A stretch of 64,000 nucleotides of DNA from Chloroflexota bacterium. GTDB lineage: Bacteria; Chloroflexota; Dehalococcoidia; Lucifugimonadales; UBA3495. Under the pieces are notes generated by a model. It ran no database searches. It saw only the letters and a list, made by a program, of their open reading frames with translations, and was not told the DNA's origin. The DNA lies in the NCBI GenBank assembly GCA_009840135.1, contig VXOH01000020.1:1-64000 (forward strand), in the 5' to 3' direction. Positions 9,161 through 17,470 of the stretch are shown piece by piece (position 1 is the stretch's first letter; the number at the start of each line of letters is the position of its first letter). The position numbers and the translations under genes were made by a program.

Positions 9161-9302
9161 CGGGTGTGTTAATGTAAAGGATATTATGTATGGTTATAGA
9201 ATCCATCGCACAGCGCGAGTCCTGAGCAATATAGATTGGCCGGGCGGCTTTTGATTGCCCTGCTGTTGGGAAAATCTTTTGGTTAAGGAGTAGGAGTTTG
9301 CC

Positions 9303-10565
9303 ATGAAGTTAGTTGTTGTTGGGACGGGTCAAGGCGGGTCCAATATTGCTGACGAATTCGTAGCCTTGGGGCAGTGGGTGTGGACTAACCGAAGGGTGAG
9401 GATATTTACCGGTACGGAGTCAGACCCCATAGCCAAGGGTGTTTTCGCGGTTAACCTGGGCGCCGGCGACCTTTACGGTCTGGAGCACATTCCCCAAACG
9501 GATGACCATACGATTTTGCTCGGCACCACCGACGAGTTCCGGGGGCGGGGCGCGGGCAAGGTCAATGCCGATGGCGCCGAACAGTCCCGTCGGGACTCCC
9601 GCAAGATAGTATCCACTATTCGGGACCACGGTGATGTCTATACCGCGGATGCCATTATGGTTATCGCCACCACCGCCGGAGGCACCGGTTCCGGCTCCGT
9701 GGGCGTCATCGTTGACCTGCTCAAGGAAGAGTTCAAAAAGCCCGTTTACGCCATGCTGGTTTTGCCCTTTGAGAACCAGTACGACGAGCCGGACAGCGTC
9801 ATCAACACCGCCACCTGCCTCAAGAAGGTTATCGAGAACTCCAAGGCCGATGCGGTGTTCCTGGTGGACAACCAGAAGTTCGCCCGCAAGCAGGATGCCA
9901 TGGGCGTCAACTTTGCCACCATAAATCGCAAAATCGCCGATTCCTTCATGGACATCCTTTGCGTCGGTGAAGAGACCGATCGCCGCTTCATCGGCGAGGT
10001 GCTGGACGCCAACGACGTAATCCGCATACTCAAAGGGCCTACCGTCATCGGCGTCAGCCATGTCGCGGTTCCCACGTCCAAGAAGACCAAGTCCCTGTTT
10101 GGCCGCCTGCGGGGTCCGGACCGGGCCCAGCAGCATTTCTCCGTATCCAAGGCTCAGATAGAGCGTGCCCAGAACGTGGTCACCCAGGCACTGTCCGAAC
10201 TTTCCTTGGACTGCGAGTACGTAGAAGAGGGGAGGGCCCTCTACGATGCCCAGCATGTTTTGGGCCTGTTCAGCGGCCCGGCGGGTGAGGCTACGGAAGA
10301 AATCGTCGAAATGATGGACAATACCTTTGCGGAGCTGGTTCCCGGGGCCGGTCGGCGCAAGGGCACCTATCCGGGCCGCACTTCCGATACCATCAGCGTG
10401 ACCGCCATCGTAGCCAACATCGGTGAAGGTAAGGCCATGGACCGTATCGAGTGGTTCTACCGTGAAGCCGCCAACATGATGAATACCTCCAAGGACCGCC
10501 GGGAGGGCCGGGGAAGGCGCTGGGAAGACATCTCCAAGCTGTCCGACGTGCTGCCGAATCTGTAG
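9303..10565 (+). CDS. Tubulin/FtsZ-superfamily GTPase, non-canonical
   Basis: Cytoskeletal-type GTPase of 420 aa. The N-terminal nucleotide-binding loop is VVVGTGQGGSNIADEF (residues 4-19). A T3-like loop GRGAGKVNADGAEQSR lies near 81-96. The tubulin signature TAGGTGSGS is at 124-132 (classical FtsZ: GGGTGTG). A T7-loop-like LDANDV with the catalytic Asp is near 234-239. The Gln in GTGQGG and the overall pattern are closer to archaeal CetZ/tubulin-like proteins than to divisome FtsZ, and there is no FtsZ C-terminal peptide for FtsA/ZipA binding. It is followed by a single-pass membrane protein gene, a plausible partner. Membership of the superfamily is clear; the role (division, shape, plasmid-like partition) is unknown. 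Confidence 0.85.
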   Translation: MKLVVVGTGQGGSNIADEFVALGQWVWTNRRVRIFTGTESDPIAKGVFAVNLGAGDLYGLEHIPQTDDHTILLGTTDEFRGRGAGKVNADGAEQSRRDSRKIVSTIRDHGDVYTADAIMVIATTAGGTGSGSVGVIVDLLKEEFKKPVYAMLVLPFENQYDEPDSVINTATCLKKVIENSKADAVFLVDNQKFARKQDAMGVNFATINRKIADSFMDILCVGEETDRRFIGEVLDANDVIRILKGPTVIGVSHVAVPTSKKTKSLFGRLRGPDRAQQHFSVSKAQIERAQNVVTQALSELSLDCEYVEEGRALYDAQHVLGLFSGPAGEATEEIVEMMDNTFAELVPGAGRRKGTYPGRTSDTISVTAIVANIGEGKAMDRIEWFYREAANMMNTSKDRREGRGRRWEDISKLSDVLPNL

Positions 10566-10645
10566 GGTTGATCTTTGTTTTTGTGTGTGGAAGGGTTTGG
10601 CATGGGCGCCGGCCCGTCATTGTACCGAATTGATTGGAGGCAAAG

Positions 10646-11458
10646 TTGAGAGTCTCGAGAGCGCCGGAGTTCCGCAACGGCTCCGGTTCCCCAATTATCC
10701 TTATCCTGGTTTTTCTCGCCGTATTGATTGTAGGAGGAGTGGTAATTTATCTGCTGTTGGGCAGTAATGTTGGTTCCTCTTCCGAGCCTCCTCCGGCCAT
10801 ACCCACGGCTCCCGTCGCTCCGCAGCCATTGCCCACCCTGCCGGCGCAGGTGCCGCCTCCAGTACCGCAGGTTGACCCTGTCCCCACGCCCGCCGCTCAG
10901 GTGACCACCTATCCCAAGCCGGAGGTTATATTCGGCGAGGTCCTGTCCGAGGGCTTTGTGGACCTCGAGTTGCTCACCGGGCGCGTTCGCACTTTCTTCA
11001 CCTTCCAGGTGGATACCAGCACCCAGAATATTGTCCTTTTCTTCGGCCTTTACGAGGGTACCGGCCAGGCCATCAGCCGCTCAATCGTGGTTGAGGACTA
11101 CAGCCAGTCGGAATTGATAGACAACGCTGAACTTACCGTCTATTACCCCGATGCCCCTCCTACGGTAATCAGGTTTGACCGGGAACCGGGCACGGTGGTC
11201 TCCAGCCAGTTCTACACCACCCAGCCCTTCGACCCCGGCCTTTTCTCCCCGCAAATGAGGATTGCGCTCATCCGGCAGAATCTGCTGCTTCAGAATGCCG
11301 ATTCCAGTATCATTGCCGATATGCAGCTTGATCCCTCCGGGGTTTCCACCCTTTCGGGATACAGGGTAACCAGGAACGATCCGGTTACTACCGAGGCCGC
11401 CCTGACCGAAATCCAGGCCATAATTGACCAGCTGGAGAGCCGACGGCCCCGTTCCTGA
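10646..11458 (+). CDS. Single-pass membrane protein with proline-rich stalk
   Basis: Unrecognised protein of 270 aa. One N-terminal transmembrane segment (IILILVFLAVLIVGGVVIYLLL, about residues 17-38) is followed by a Pro/Ala/Val-rich linker of about 60 residues. After that comes an exported domain of about 170 residues without cysteines, rich in beta-type sequence such as FFTFQVDTSTQNIVLFFGLY. The ORF track places the start at 10634, but TTGGAGG at 10634-10640 is the ribosome site and the TTG at 10646 is the start. It sits 80 bases after the tubulin-like GTPase and before a strong terminator, so the two probably form an operon. It may anchor or sense for the GTPase at the membrane (inference). 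Confidence 0.8.
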   Translation: MRVSRAPEFRNGSGSPIILILVFLAVLIVGGVVIYLLLGSNVGSSSEPPPAIPTAPVAPQPLPTLPAQVPPPVPQVDPVPTPAAQVTTYPKPEVIFGEVLSEGFVDLELLTGRVRTFFTFQVDTSTQNIVLFFGLYEGTGQAISRSIVVEDYSQSELIDNAELTVYYPDAPPTVIRFDREPGTVVSSQFYTTQPFDPGLFSPQMRIALIRQNLLLQNADSSIIADMQLDPSGVSTLSGYRVTRNDPVTTEAALTEIQAIIDQLESRRPRS

Positions 11459-11491
11459 CCCTCTCAGCCCCGCAATTCCGTCCCAATGAGA

Positions 11492-11523
11492 GACGCCGCC
11501 CCGAACGGGGCGGCGTCATTTTT
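11492..11523 (+). terminator. Terminator after the tubulin-like operon
   Basis: GACGCCGCCCC and GGGGCGGCGTC form an 11-bp stem around a GAAC loop, followed by ATTTTT. It closes the two-gene unit at 9303-11458. Confidence 0.85.
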
Positions 11524-11643
11524 CGTTGATCCCGGGCTGCGCCTTGGGCTTATGTGGCCGGATGGCATGGCGAATTGGCCTGACCCGGTCCCTTCCGAAT
11601 TCACTGGCCAACCGCAGAGGGGAGCCAACCTTTTGAGCTTTCC

Positions 11644-12480
11644 CTAAATGCCGTCCAGCTCAGAGAGTATGGTTTCGTCCATGGAAAAGCTTTGATTTTC
11701 CGTGGGGAACGAGCCGTTCCTGACCTCAATGGAGTATTGGGCAAAGGCTTCCTTGATGGTCTGGCCCAGGTGGGCGTACTGCTTGGCGTGCCTGGGCACA
11801 AAGTCAGTGAACAGTCCCAGCATATCGTGCAGCACCTGCACCTGCCCGTCACACTCCGGCCCTGCCCCAATGCCGATGGTAGGGATGGAGAGCCTTTCCG
11901 TAATCACGCGTGACAGGGGAGCGGGAACCAGTTCCAGCACCACCGCATAGGCTCCTGCGGCTTCGAGGGCCAGGGCGTCCCTGAGAATCTGGCGGGCCTG
12001 CTCCGCAGACCGTCCCCGTACCCGATAACCGCCAAAGGCGTTGACCGACTGGGGAGTAACCCCGATGTGGCCCATTACCGGTATGTCGCAGTCAACGATC
12101 CGCCGCACCGTGGAGGCGACTTTCTCGCCTCCTTCCAGCTTTACGGTATGTGCGCCGCCCTCCTGCAGCAGACGGGCCGCATTGCGCAGGGACTGACCTT
12201 CGTCTATCTGATAGGTCATAAAGGGCAGGTCGGCTACTATCAGCGAGTTCCTGTTGCCCCTGGCGACCATCTTTGTGTGGTGGATGACGTCTTCCAGGGT
12301 TACGGGAATCGTGGACTCATGGCCCAGCACCACCATGCCCAGGCTGTCGCCCACCAGCACCACAGGTATTTCCGCCGCATCGGCAATGACGGCCGTGGTG
12401 TAGTCGTAGGCGGTAATCATGGGGATCTTTTCTCCCCGCTCTTTCATTTCGGCCAGATGCCTGACTGTAACTTTCGCCAT
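11644..12480 (-). CDS. panB: 3-methyl-2-oxobutanoate hydroxymethyltransferase
   Basis: PanB transfers the hydroxymethyl group of methylenetetrahydrofolate to alpha-ketoisovalerate, giving ketopantoate, the first step of pantothenate/CoA synthesis. It is 278 aa, the normal length. Family blocks are visible in order: KIPMITAYDYTTAVIADAA, VVLVGDSLGMVVLGHESTIPVTL (metal and substrate loop), ADLPFMTY, VKLEGG, GHIGVTPQSVNAFGGYRVRG, and IGIGAGPECDGQVQVLHDMLG. It lies two bases downstream of the DUF2520 gene in a minus-strand operon, so that neighbour may serve the same pathway. Confidence 0.96.
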   Translation of the reverse strand: MAKVTVRHLAEMKERGEKIPMITAYDYTTAVIADAAEIPVVLVGDSLGMVVLGHESTIPVTLEDVIHHTKMVARGNRNSLIVADLPFMTYQIDEGQSLRNAARLLQEGGAHTVKLEGGEKVASTVRRIVDCDIPVMGHIGVTPQSVNAFGGYRVRGRSAEQARQILRDALALEAAGAYAVVLELVPAPLSRVITERLSIPTIGIGAGPECDGQVQVLHDMLGLFTDFVPRHAKQYAHLGQTIKEAFAQYSIEVRNGSFPTENQSFSMDETILSELDGI

Positions 12481-12482
12481 GA

Positions 12483-13571
12483 TTACAATCTCCGGGCCTC
12501 GGGTTGGACGACGCGCGATGGGTCAACATTTGCCGGGTCAGCATTTGTTAGGTCAGCATCCAATGGGCCAGCGCCCGGTTCATCGCCGCTTGGTGGTACG
12601 GCGCTTGACTGGTGAGCGTCGGATTGCCAGGAGCCTGGCCGCTGAGTATCGGGGCGTCGGTCATCGAATTCCGCCAAGGTACGTTCAAGGGCCTCTATCC
12701 CATCCGGCCCCATGCCAAGTTGCATAGCCAGGGGCAGGGCTTTTTCCGTCAACGACAGGTAGAGCCTGGCCACGTCCGGGCGGCTGCGGGACAAAGCCTC
12801 CAGGTGCCGCCGGACCGTAACCACATCCCCGCGATACAGGGGCCCGGTGACGCCGTCCCTTGGCCCCAGGCTGGCAACGTTCTCCAGGGTGGCCCGGGCC
12901 ACGGGGGCCAGGGCGTTAAGGGCATCCTCCTCCGTGAATCCGGCAGCCTGCCACACCTGCACGGCAGCCTCCAGCAGGGTTACCAGGTAGCCGCAACTCA
13001 GTACGGCCGAGGCATGGTAAAGGGGTCGCAGCTCCTCGGTTATGCTCACCGCCCTGCCTCCCAGCCTGTCCGCCAGCTCCTTCAGAAACGATTCCAGCCT
13101 TCCCTCGGCAGATACCGCAAACGTTACCCCGGCAAGGCGGTTCACAGTCAACGCCGGCTCGTCCAGCCCGGCAAAGGTCTGGAAGGGATGAAAAGCGCCC
13201 GTCTCAGCGCCCTGGCTCTCAGCCGCTTGCAGTGCTTCCCGCCCCAGCGCGCCGCAGCAGTGAACAACGTACTGCCCATGCCGCCACCGGACATCCCCGG
13301 CCACGGTTTCTATAACCGAGTCCGGCGTGGTAATGAACACCAGGTCCGCCGCCTCCGCCGCCTCCTGGGCAGTGGGGAAAGGGACACACCCCGGTATCTT
13401 GTCTGCCAGGGCCCGGGCAGACTGAAACCGGCGGCTGGAAACTGAGCCTACCGGGCATCCGGCTTGATGCAGGGCCAGGGCCAGGCCCGTACCCAGGGTT
13501 CCGGCCCCAACGAAGCCCAGTACCATGCCTGGTGGGGGTGTCGGATCAGCAGTTGTCACTTTCCAGTTCAC
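12483..13571 (-). CDS. Rossmann-fold/DUF2520 protein beside panB
   Basis: NAD(P)-binding dehydrogenase-like protein. An N-terminal Rossmann loop LGFVGAGTLGTGLALALHQAG is followed by a DUF2520-type helical domain with LRPLYHASAVLSCGYLVTLLEAA. DUF2520 proteins often neighbour panB/panC; a role as a ketopantoate-reductase-like enzyme is possible but not shown. The start is uncertain: the ORF start at 13571 is a GTG overlapping the upstream gene by 26 bases, while an ATG at 13526 directly precedes the Rossmann strand. The last 60 or so residues are a low-complexity Asp/Pro/Asn-rich tail (e.g. LTNADPANVDPS) built from a short tandem DNA repeat near 12520-12560 and are not expected in the family. 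Confidence 0.8.
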   Translation of the reverse strand: MNWKVTTADPTPPPGMVLGFVGAGTLGTGLALALHQAGCPVGSVSSRRFQSARALADKIPGCVPFPTAQEAAEAADLVFITTPDSVIETVAGDVRWRHGQYVVHCCGALGREALQAAESQGAETGAFHPFQTFAGLDEPALTVNRLAGVTFAVSAEGRLESFLKELADRLGGRAVSITEELRPLYHASAVLSCGYLVTLLEAAVQVWQAAGFTEEDALNALAPVARATLENVASLGPRDGVTGPLYRGDVVTVRRHLEALSRSRPDVARLYLSLTEKALPLAMQLGMGPDGIEALERTLAEFDDRRPDTQRPGSWQSDAHQSSAVPPSGDEPGAGPLDADLTNADPANVDPSRVVQPEARRL

Positions 13572-14595
13572 TCACTGAGGGTATTCCCCCGATTCCTGTA
13601 GCCGTCTCCACGGCCCGCAAAACCGCCTGGGCCGTCACTTCCACCGCCGCCGCTCCTATGGAAGTCAAATCGCCTGGCGGGTGACGCCGGTTGGTTGCCA
13701 GGGCAAACATGGTGTCGCCGTCGCGACTGGTATGGCAGGGGCGGATGGACAGGGCAAGGCCGTCGTGGCTGATGCGGGCCAGCCAGTTGGCCTCCTCCTT
13801 GGTCAGGGTTGCGTCTGTGGCAACCACGCCGATGGTCGTATTGCTCAGGGGCTCCGCAGCCTCAGAAGGGATATGGGAATCGGCATCCGAATACTCATTG
13901 GTTTCCGAGTCCCTTCCCGGGTCCGACCCTGAATCAGGTTCACCCTCCAGCAACGCCTGGACGGCGGGCACGAAGCCCTTGCCGGAACGCCGCCTGGGTC
14001 CGGCAATCAGCCTGCCCGTCTGGTGGTCAACCACGTCACCCACAGCGTTGACTGCCACCAGGGCCGCCACCGTATTGCCATCCGGCAGGACCAGTGCGGC
14101 GCTGCCTATGCCGCCCTTGACCGCCCGGTCGGGGCCCAGAATTTTTCCTACCGTTGCCCCCGTTCCAGCTCCTGCTGAGCCTTCGGGCACCGGATCGCTG
14201 CTCGCGGCCTGGGCCGCTGCGTAGCCCTCCCCGGCCCCGGGACGTACCTTGTTGGTAATCAGCCCCAGGTCGAAGAGGATGGCCGAGGACACTATGGGCA
14301 CTACCGCCTGTCCCACCCTTACGCCGATATTCTGCTCTTCCAGGTACCGCATTACGCCGGAAGCCGCGTCGAGACCGTAGGCGCTGCCCCCGCTCAGGAC
14401 TATGCCGTGTACCCGGTCAACCCGCCGCATGGGCCGCAGCAAGTCGGTTTCCCGCGTGCCCGGCGAGCCGCCGCGCACGTCCACGCCGCCGGCCGCGCCA
14501 GCCCGGCACAGGACTACGGTGCAGCCGGTAGCGTTGGCCAGGTCGGTGTAATGAGCGACTTCCAGACCTGCAATAGCGGTCAGGGTGGTGTTCAT
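13546..14595 (-). CDS. P1 (S58, DmpA-type) family peptidase
   Basis: Ntn-hydrolase-fold aminopeptidase/amidase of the DmpA family, about 349 aa. Family blocks are GLEVAHYTDLANATGCTVVLC at the N-terminus, GGSPGTRETDLLRP, VHGIVLSGGSAYGLDAASGVM and GTGATVGKILG, followed by the C-terminal part NTTIGVVATDATLTKEEANWLARISHDGLA. The enzymes self-cleave before a Ser/Thr nucleophile; the Thr in SNTTIGVVATDA fits that place. An Asp/Ser/Glu-rich insert (SDSGSDPGRDSETNEYSD) precedes the cleavage site. The start is set at the ATG at 14595, which has GAAGG upstream and begins the conserved region; the ORF track's 14658 adds 21 unconserved residues. It is the first gene of the operon leading to panB. Confidence 0.88.
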   Translation of the reverse strand: MNTTLTAIAGLEVAHYTDLANATGCTVVLCRAGAAGGVDVRGGSPGTRETDLLRPMRRVDRVHGIVLSGGSAYGLDAASGVMRYLEEQNIGVRVGQAVVPIVSSAILFDLGLITNKVRPGAGEGYAAAQAASSDPVPEGSAGAGTGATVGKILGPDRAVKGGIGSAALVLPDGNTVAALVAVNAVGDVVDHQTGRLIAGPRRRSGKGFVPAVQALLEGEPDSGSDPGRDSETNEYSDADSHIPSEAAEPLSNTTIGVVATDATLTKEEANWLARISHDGLALSIRPCHTSRDGDTMFALATNRRHPPGDLTSIGAAAVEVTAQAVLRAVETATGIGGIPSVSELESDNC

Positions 14596-14770
14596 TCTAT
14601 GCCTTCGTCCAACAGAGCGCGGTGCAGCAGGAAAGTTGGGAGACAAAAATAAAGCCACGCCACACTTGGGCGCAGCTACATCAACTGCTTTTTAAGCGGA
14701 TACCATTCAACTTTGGCCGTCTCGGTCAGCATAGGATCCCAGCGGCCCGCCGCGCGCGGAATTAGCCTGC

Positions 14771-14795
14771 AAAAGAAAAAGCCGGAATCTCCGGC
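14771..14795 (-). terminator. Minus-strand terminator downstream of the sbcD-like gene
   Basis: Read on the minus strand, GCCGGA and TCCGGC form a short stem followed by TTTTTCTTTT. It lies about 350 bases beyond the stop of the nuclease gene at 15143 and may end that transcript. The remaining gene-free stretch 14596-15142 holds only an imperfect copy (14931-14980) of the GTGAGCTTGTCGAA foldback repeat. Confidence 0.55.
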
Positions 14796-14930
14796 GGCTA
14801 ACCCCCCTTTCGGGTGGATTGCATGGGGAGTTTAAGGGCAGGCAAACGGGGTGTCAAGCTGGGTTTGAGCCAGGACGATAGCCATGAAGATAGCCAGGAC
14901 GATTGTCAGGTTTTCATTGAACCGCTCGTG

Positions 14931-14980
14931 GTGAGCTTGTCGAACCGTCCCTCGTTTTAGGGGCTTCCTTCGACAGCCTC
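14931..14980. repeat. GAGCTTGTCGAA foldback repeat
   Basis: GGTGAGCTTGTCGAACCG and CTTCGACAGCCTCAGG form the arms of a hairpin of the dispersed family also found at 23913-23970, 29129-29150, 35566-35617, 51061-51111 and 61087-61148. Confidence 0.65.
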
Positions 14981-15142
14981 AGGAACAGCGGAGAGGACGC
15001 TATGTTGCGACTCTGCAATCTTCATGTGTGTGAGAAGTTAGGGACATGTAATGGCAGTCTCCCCAACCTGCCGGTACAGGGTTTGCGTCCCGGTCATCGC
15101 ACATGGCACCCTGCCCATCGGTTTCGAGGAAGCGCCAGGCCG

Positions 15143-16399
15143 TCACAAGAGTTCGGGCGTCTCGCCCGTCTCTACCTCGCCCATCAACTCCTCGGCGTAG
15201 CGGAGCATTTTCTCCGTTCTGCGGGCATCTGCGCCCCGGTCTTCCAGGTAAAGTCGCAGGGCCTGCATGGGCTGCAATCCCTCCGAATCGCCGGGTGCTA
15301 TGCGGGTGCGGCGGGCGCCCTCCACTTCTCTGCTCACGGCCGCAATGTAGTGCGCCGATTGCAGCGCCTGCCTTATTTCACCCTCCCTTAATGCGGGTTC
15401 CGCCTCGGCCGGCAACTTTATCCGCACTCGCACCACCGCGTCTTCAACCTCATGCCGATCAATGGCCCGCAGCACCGCCCCGGTGGGGTCGGGTTCCCCG
15501 GGTGCGATTACCACGTCAACCGTTACAAACCGCCGGGCATTAATATGCTGGAACTGGAAGTCCTTCAGTCGGCGGCCCCGTTCGGCGGTCGGGTCAAGGT
15601 CTATTACGCAGAACCCCTTTTCGTCCTTCTCCTCAGAGAAATCCACCCGTTGCAGGCTTCCGGAATATACCATCCTGGGTGCTTCCTGCCGCAGCACTTG
15701 GTATTTGTGGATGTGGCCCAGTGCGACGTATTCCAGCTCCGGACGGTGCAGGGCGCTGGCCAGCAGCACATGATCATTGCCCAGCATCATGGAACGCTCC
15801 GTGCCCACGGTGGCCCCGTTGACTGTCAGGTGTCCTGTCAGAATGGCCGGCACGTCCGGGTCCAGTTCCCCGATTCTCAGGTCAATGGCGTCGGTCATCC
15901 GGCTCTCGATTTCGGCCCGCACCTCGTCAATAGTCATACCTCGCGACTCCTCGCGGGTAATCAGCCTGCCCCGGCGAGGCCAGGGCACCGCCAGGACCTG
16001 GAGGGGACCGGCCGGCGTCGCCACCGGATAAACCTCCAGGTTGTCCCCGATGTGGACGTTGGGCACCTGGAGGGTTGGAAAAATCTCGACGGCGTTGGCG
16101 CGGCTGCTGGCGTTTGGGAGGTCATGGTTTCCCACCAGCAGAAAGACGGGAATCCCTGCCGACACTATCCGGTACAATCGGGCCGCGAATTCCCGCTGAT
16201 GGGTCTGCGAAGGGTCTCGTCCCTTGTAGGCATCCCCGGCCAGCAGCACCAGGTCAACATCCTGCGTGGTGGCAAAATCCACCACCTCATCCAGCGCCGC
16301 CAGAAAGTCGCCCAGGCGGGTGGACAACCCGGTAGCCGGGTCTATACGCCCGTAATTCTCCACGCCGATGTGGAGGTCTGAAAAATGAAGAATTCGCAT
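15143..16399 (-). CDS. SbcD/Mre11-type DNA repair exonuclease
   Basis: Calcineurin-like metallophosphoesterase of the SbcD/Mre11 family, 418 aa. All metal-binding motifs are present in order: HFSDLHIG, LAGDAYKGRDPS, VGNHDLP, LTGHLTVNG and ALGHIHKYQ. The C-terminal half (about 150 aa) should hold the capping domain and SbcC/Rad50 contact. The start is the ATG at 16399 (MRILHFSDLHIG); the ORF track's 16483 adds a non-family hydrophobic extension. No SbcC/Rad50 ATPase gene is in the window, and the next gene upstream is divergent. Family assignment is firm. Confidence 0.9.
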   Translation of the reverse strand: MRILHFSDLHIGVENYGRIDPATGLSTRLGDFLAALDEVVDFATTQDVDLVLLAGDAYKGRDPSQTHQREFAARLYRIVSAGIPVFLLVGNHDLPNASSRANAVEIFPTLQVPNVHIGDNLEVYPVATPAGPLQVLAVPWPRRGRLITREESRGMTIDEVRAEIESRMTDAIDLRIGELDPDVPAILTGHLTVNGATVGTERSMMLGNDHVLLASALHRPELEYVALGHIHKYQVLRQEAPRMVYSGSLQRVDFSEEKDEKGFCVIDLDPTAERGRRLKDFQFQHINARRFVTVDVVIAPGEPDPTGAVLRAIDRHEVEDAVVRVRIKLPAEAEPALREGEIRQALQSAHYIAAVSREVEGARRTRIAPGDSEGLQPMQALRLYLEDRGADARRTEKMLRYAEELMGEVETGETPELL

Positions 16400-16541
16400 G
16401 GGAAATATTGGCCAGCCAAGGTCAAGAATCAGTGGTAAGTATAGCAAAATAGCCGGCCCGTAAACTCCCCGCCGGCGCCGCAAATGCTCTATCGAAGACC
16501 CAAATAAAGCAGAGGGCTATTTATTGCAGTTATAGTAGTTA

Positions 16542-16570
16542 TTGACAGTCTTTCTGGCACTCAATAGAAT
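16542..16570 (+). promoter_or_regulatory. Sigma70 promoter upstream of the zinc-ribbon gene and rnpB
   Basis: TTGACA (16542-16547), a 17-base spacer and TAGAAT (16565-16570). It lies about 60 bases before the start codon at 16633 and could also drive the RNase P RNA further downstream. Confidence 0.7.
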
Positions 16571-16632
16571 CAGATTGCCGAAACTCGCAAACAAAGTGCA
16601 ACTTTGTCATCTGAAAATAGGGGCCAGCCCGC

Positions 16633-17334
16633 ATGACCACAGTCAAGCAATTGTACTCCCTTCAGGAAGTTGACCTGAACTTGGATGGAGTAAACGGCCG
16701 GATCGCGGAAGTGGAGCGGGAGCTGGAGGGCCGGCTGGCGCTGGGAAAGATTGAGGAATCCCTGGAGCAGTCCAAGGGCCGGTTACAGGAGATACAGGGG
16801 GCCCACAGGGAACTGCAGCAGGAAACGGAAAGCCAGCGAGAGCGTTCCACCCATCTGGACAACCAGCTTTACAGCGGAGAAATGGCCAACCCCAGGGACC
16901 TGGAGGCCCTGCAACTGGAAGCCAACAACGTACGGCATATCCTGGAGCAGATGGATGTCCGACTGTTGGAGCTTTCCCTTCAGGCGGAGGATGCCAGGTC
17001 GGGCATAGCAACCCTTGAGCAGCAACTCTCCGACACGCAGGCAGCCTGGGAGACCAGGCAGGCCGAACTGTGGGAACAACTTGAGCAACTAACGGACCGC
17101 CAGGAGGCCCTGACCAAAGACCGGTCCAGTCTGGCAGCCGGGGTGGACTCGGTGGAACTGTCCCGATACGAGGGCCTCCGGCGCAGCAAGGGGGGCCAGG
17201 CCGTTGCCAGGGTGGTGCGGGGCCTCTGCCAGGCCTGTCGCATGTCTCTTCCCTCCCAGCACATGCAGCGAGTCCGAACCGGCCGTCAAACCGTATTCTG
17301 CAACAGCTGCGGGCGAATGTTGCTTCCGGGCTGA
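16633..17334 (+). CDS. Coiled-coil C4 zinc-ribbon protein (DUF164 type)
   Basis: Protein of 233 aa. The first 175 residues are charged and Leu/Glu/Gln-rich with clear heptad character, as in long antiparallel coiled coils (e.g. ELEGRLALGKIEESLEQSKG). The last 45 residues form a zinc ribbon: GLCQACRMSLPS and FCNSCGRMLLPG, i.e. CxxC-x(~20)-CxxC. This architecture matches the DUF164/C4-type zinc-ribbon family, related to structures such as HP0958; proposed functions vary (nucleic-acid binding, flagellar chaperone) and none can be assigned here. The gene lies directly upstream of rnpB. Confidence 0.85.
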   Translation: MTTVKQLYSLQEVDLNLDGVNGRIAEVERELEGRLALGKIEESLEQSKGRLQEIQGAHRELQQETESQRERSTHLDNQLYSGEMANPRDLEALQLEANNVRHILEQMDVRLLELSLQAEDARSGIATLEQQLSDTQAAWETRQAELWEQLEQLTDRQEALTKDRSSLAAGVDSVELSRYEGLRRSKGGQAVARVVRGLCQACRMSLPSQHMQRVRTGRQTVFCNSCGRMLLPG

Positions 17335-17470
17335 TATAAGCCAGCGTTACCTTCAATTCACCGGTTTTCAATACTTCGGTTTTCTTGGGGCGCACAGCCG
17401 TGCGCCCCTTCTCATTTCCCCGTTTCTACCTTTCTTGACCCCCCTATGGGCGTATGCTAGAGTGCCAATG

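Noticed and set aside
15143-16399. Expectation of an SbcC/Rad50 partner next to the SbcD-like gene
   Set aside because: No ATPase with Walker motifs and long coiled coil is present on either side; the coiled-coil protein at 16633 is a zinc-ribbon DUF164 protein without Walker motifs.
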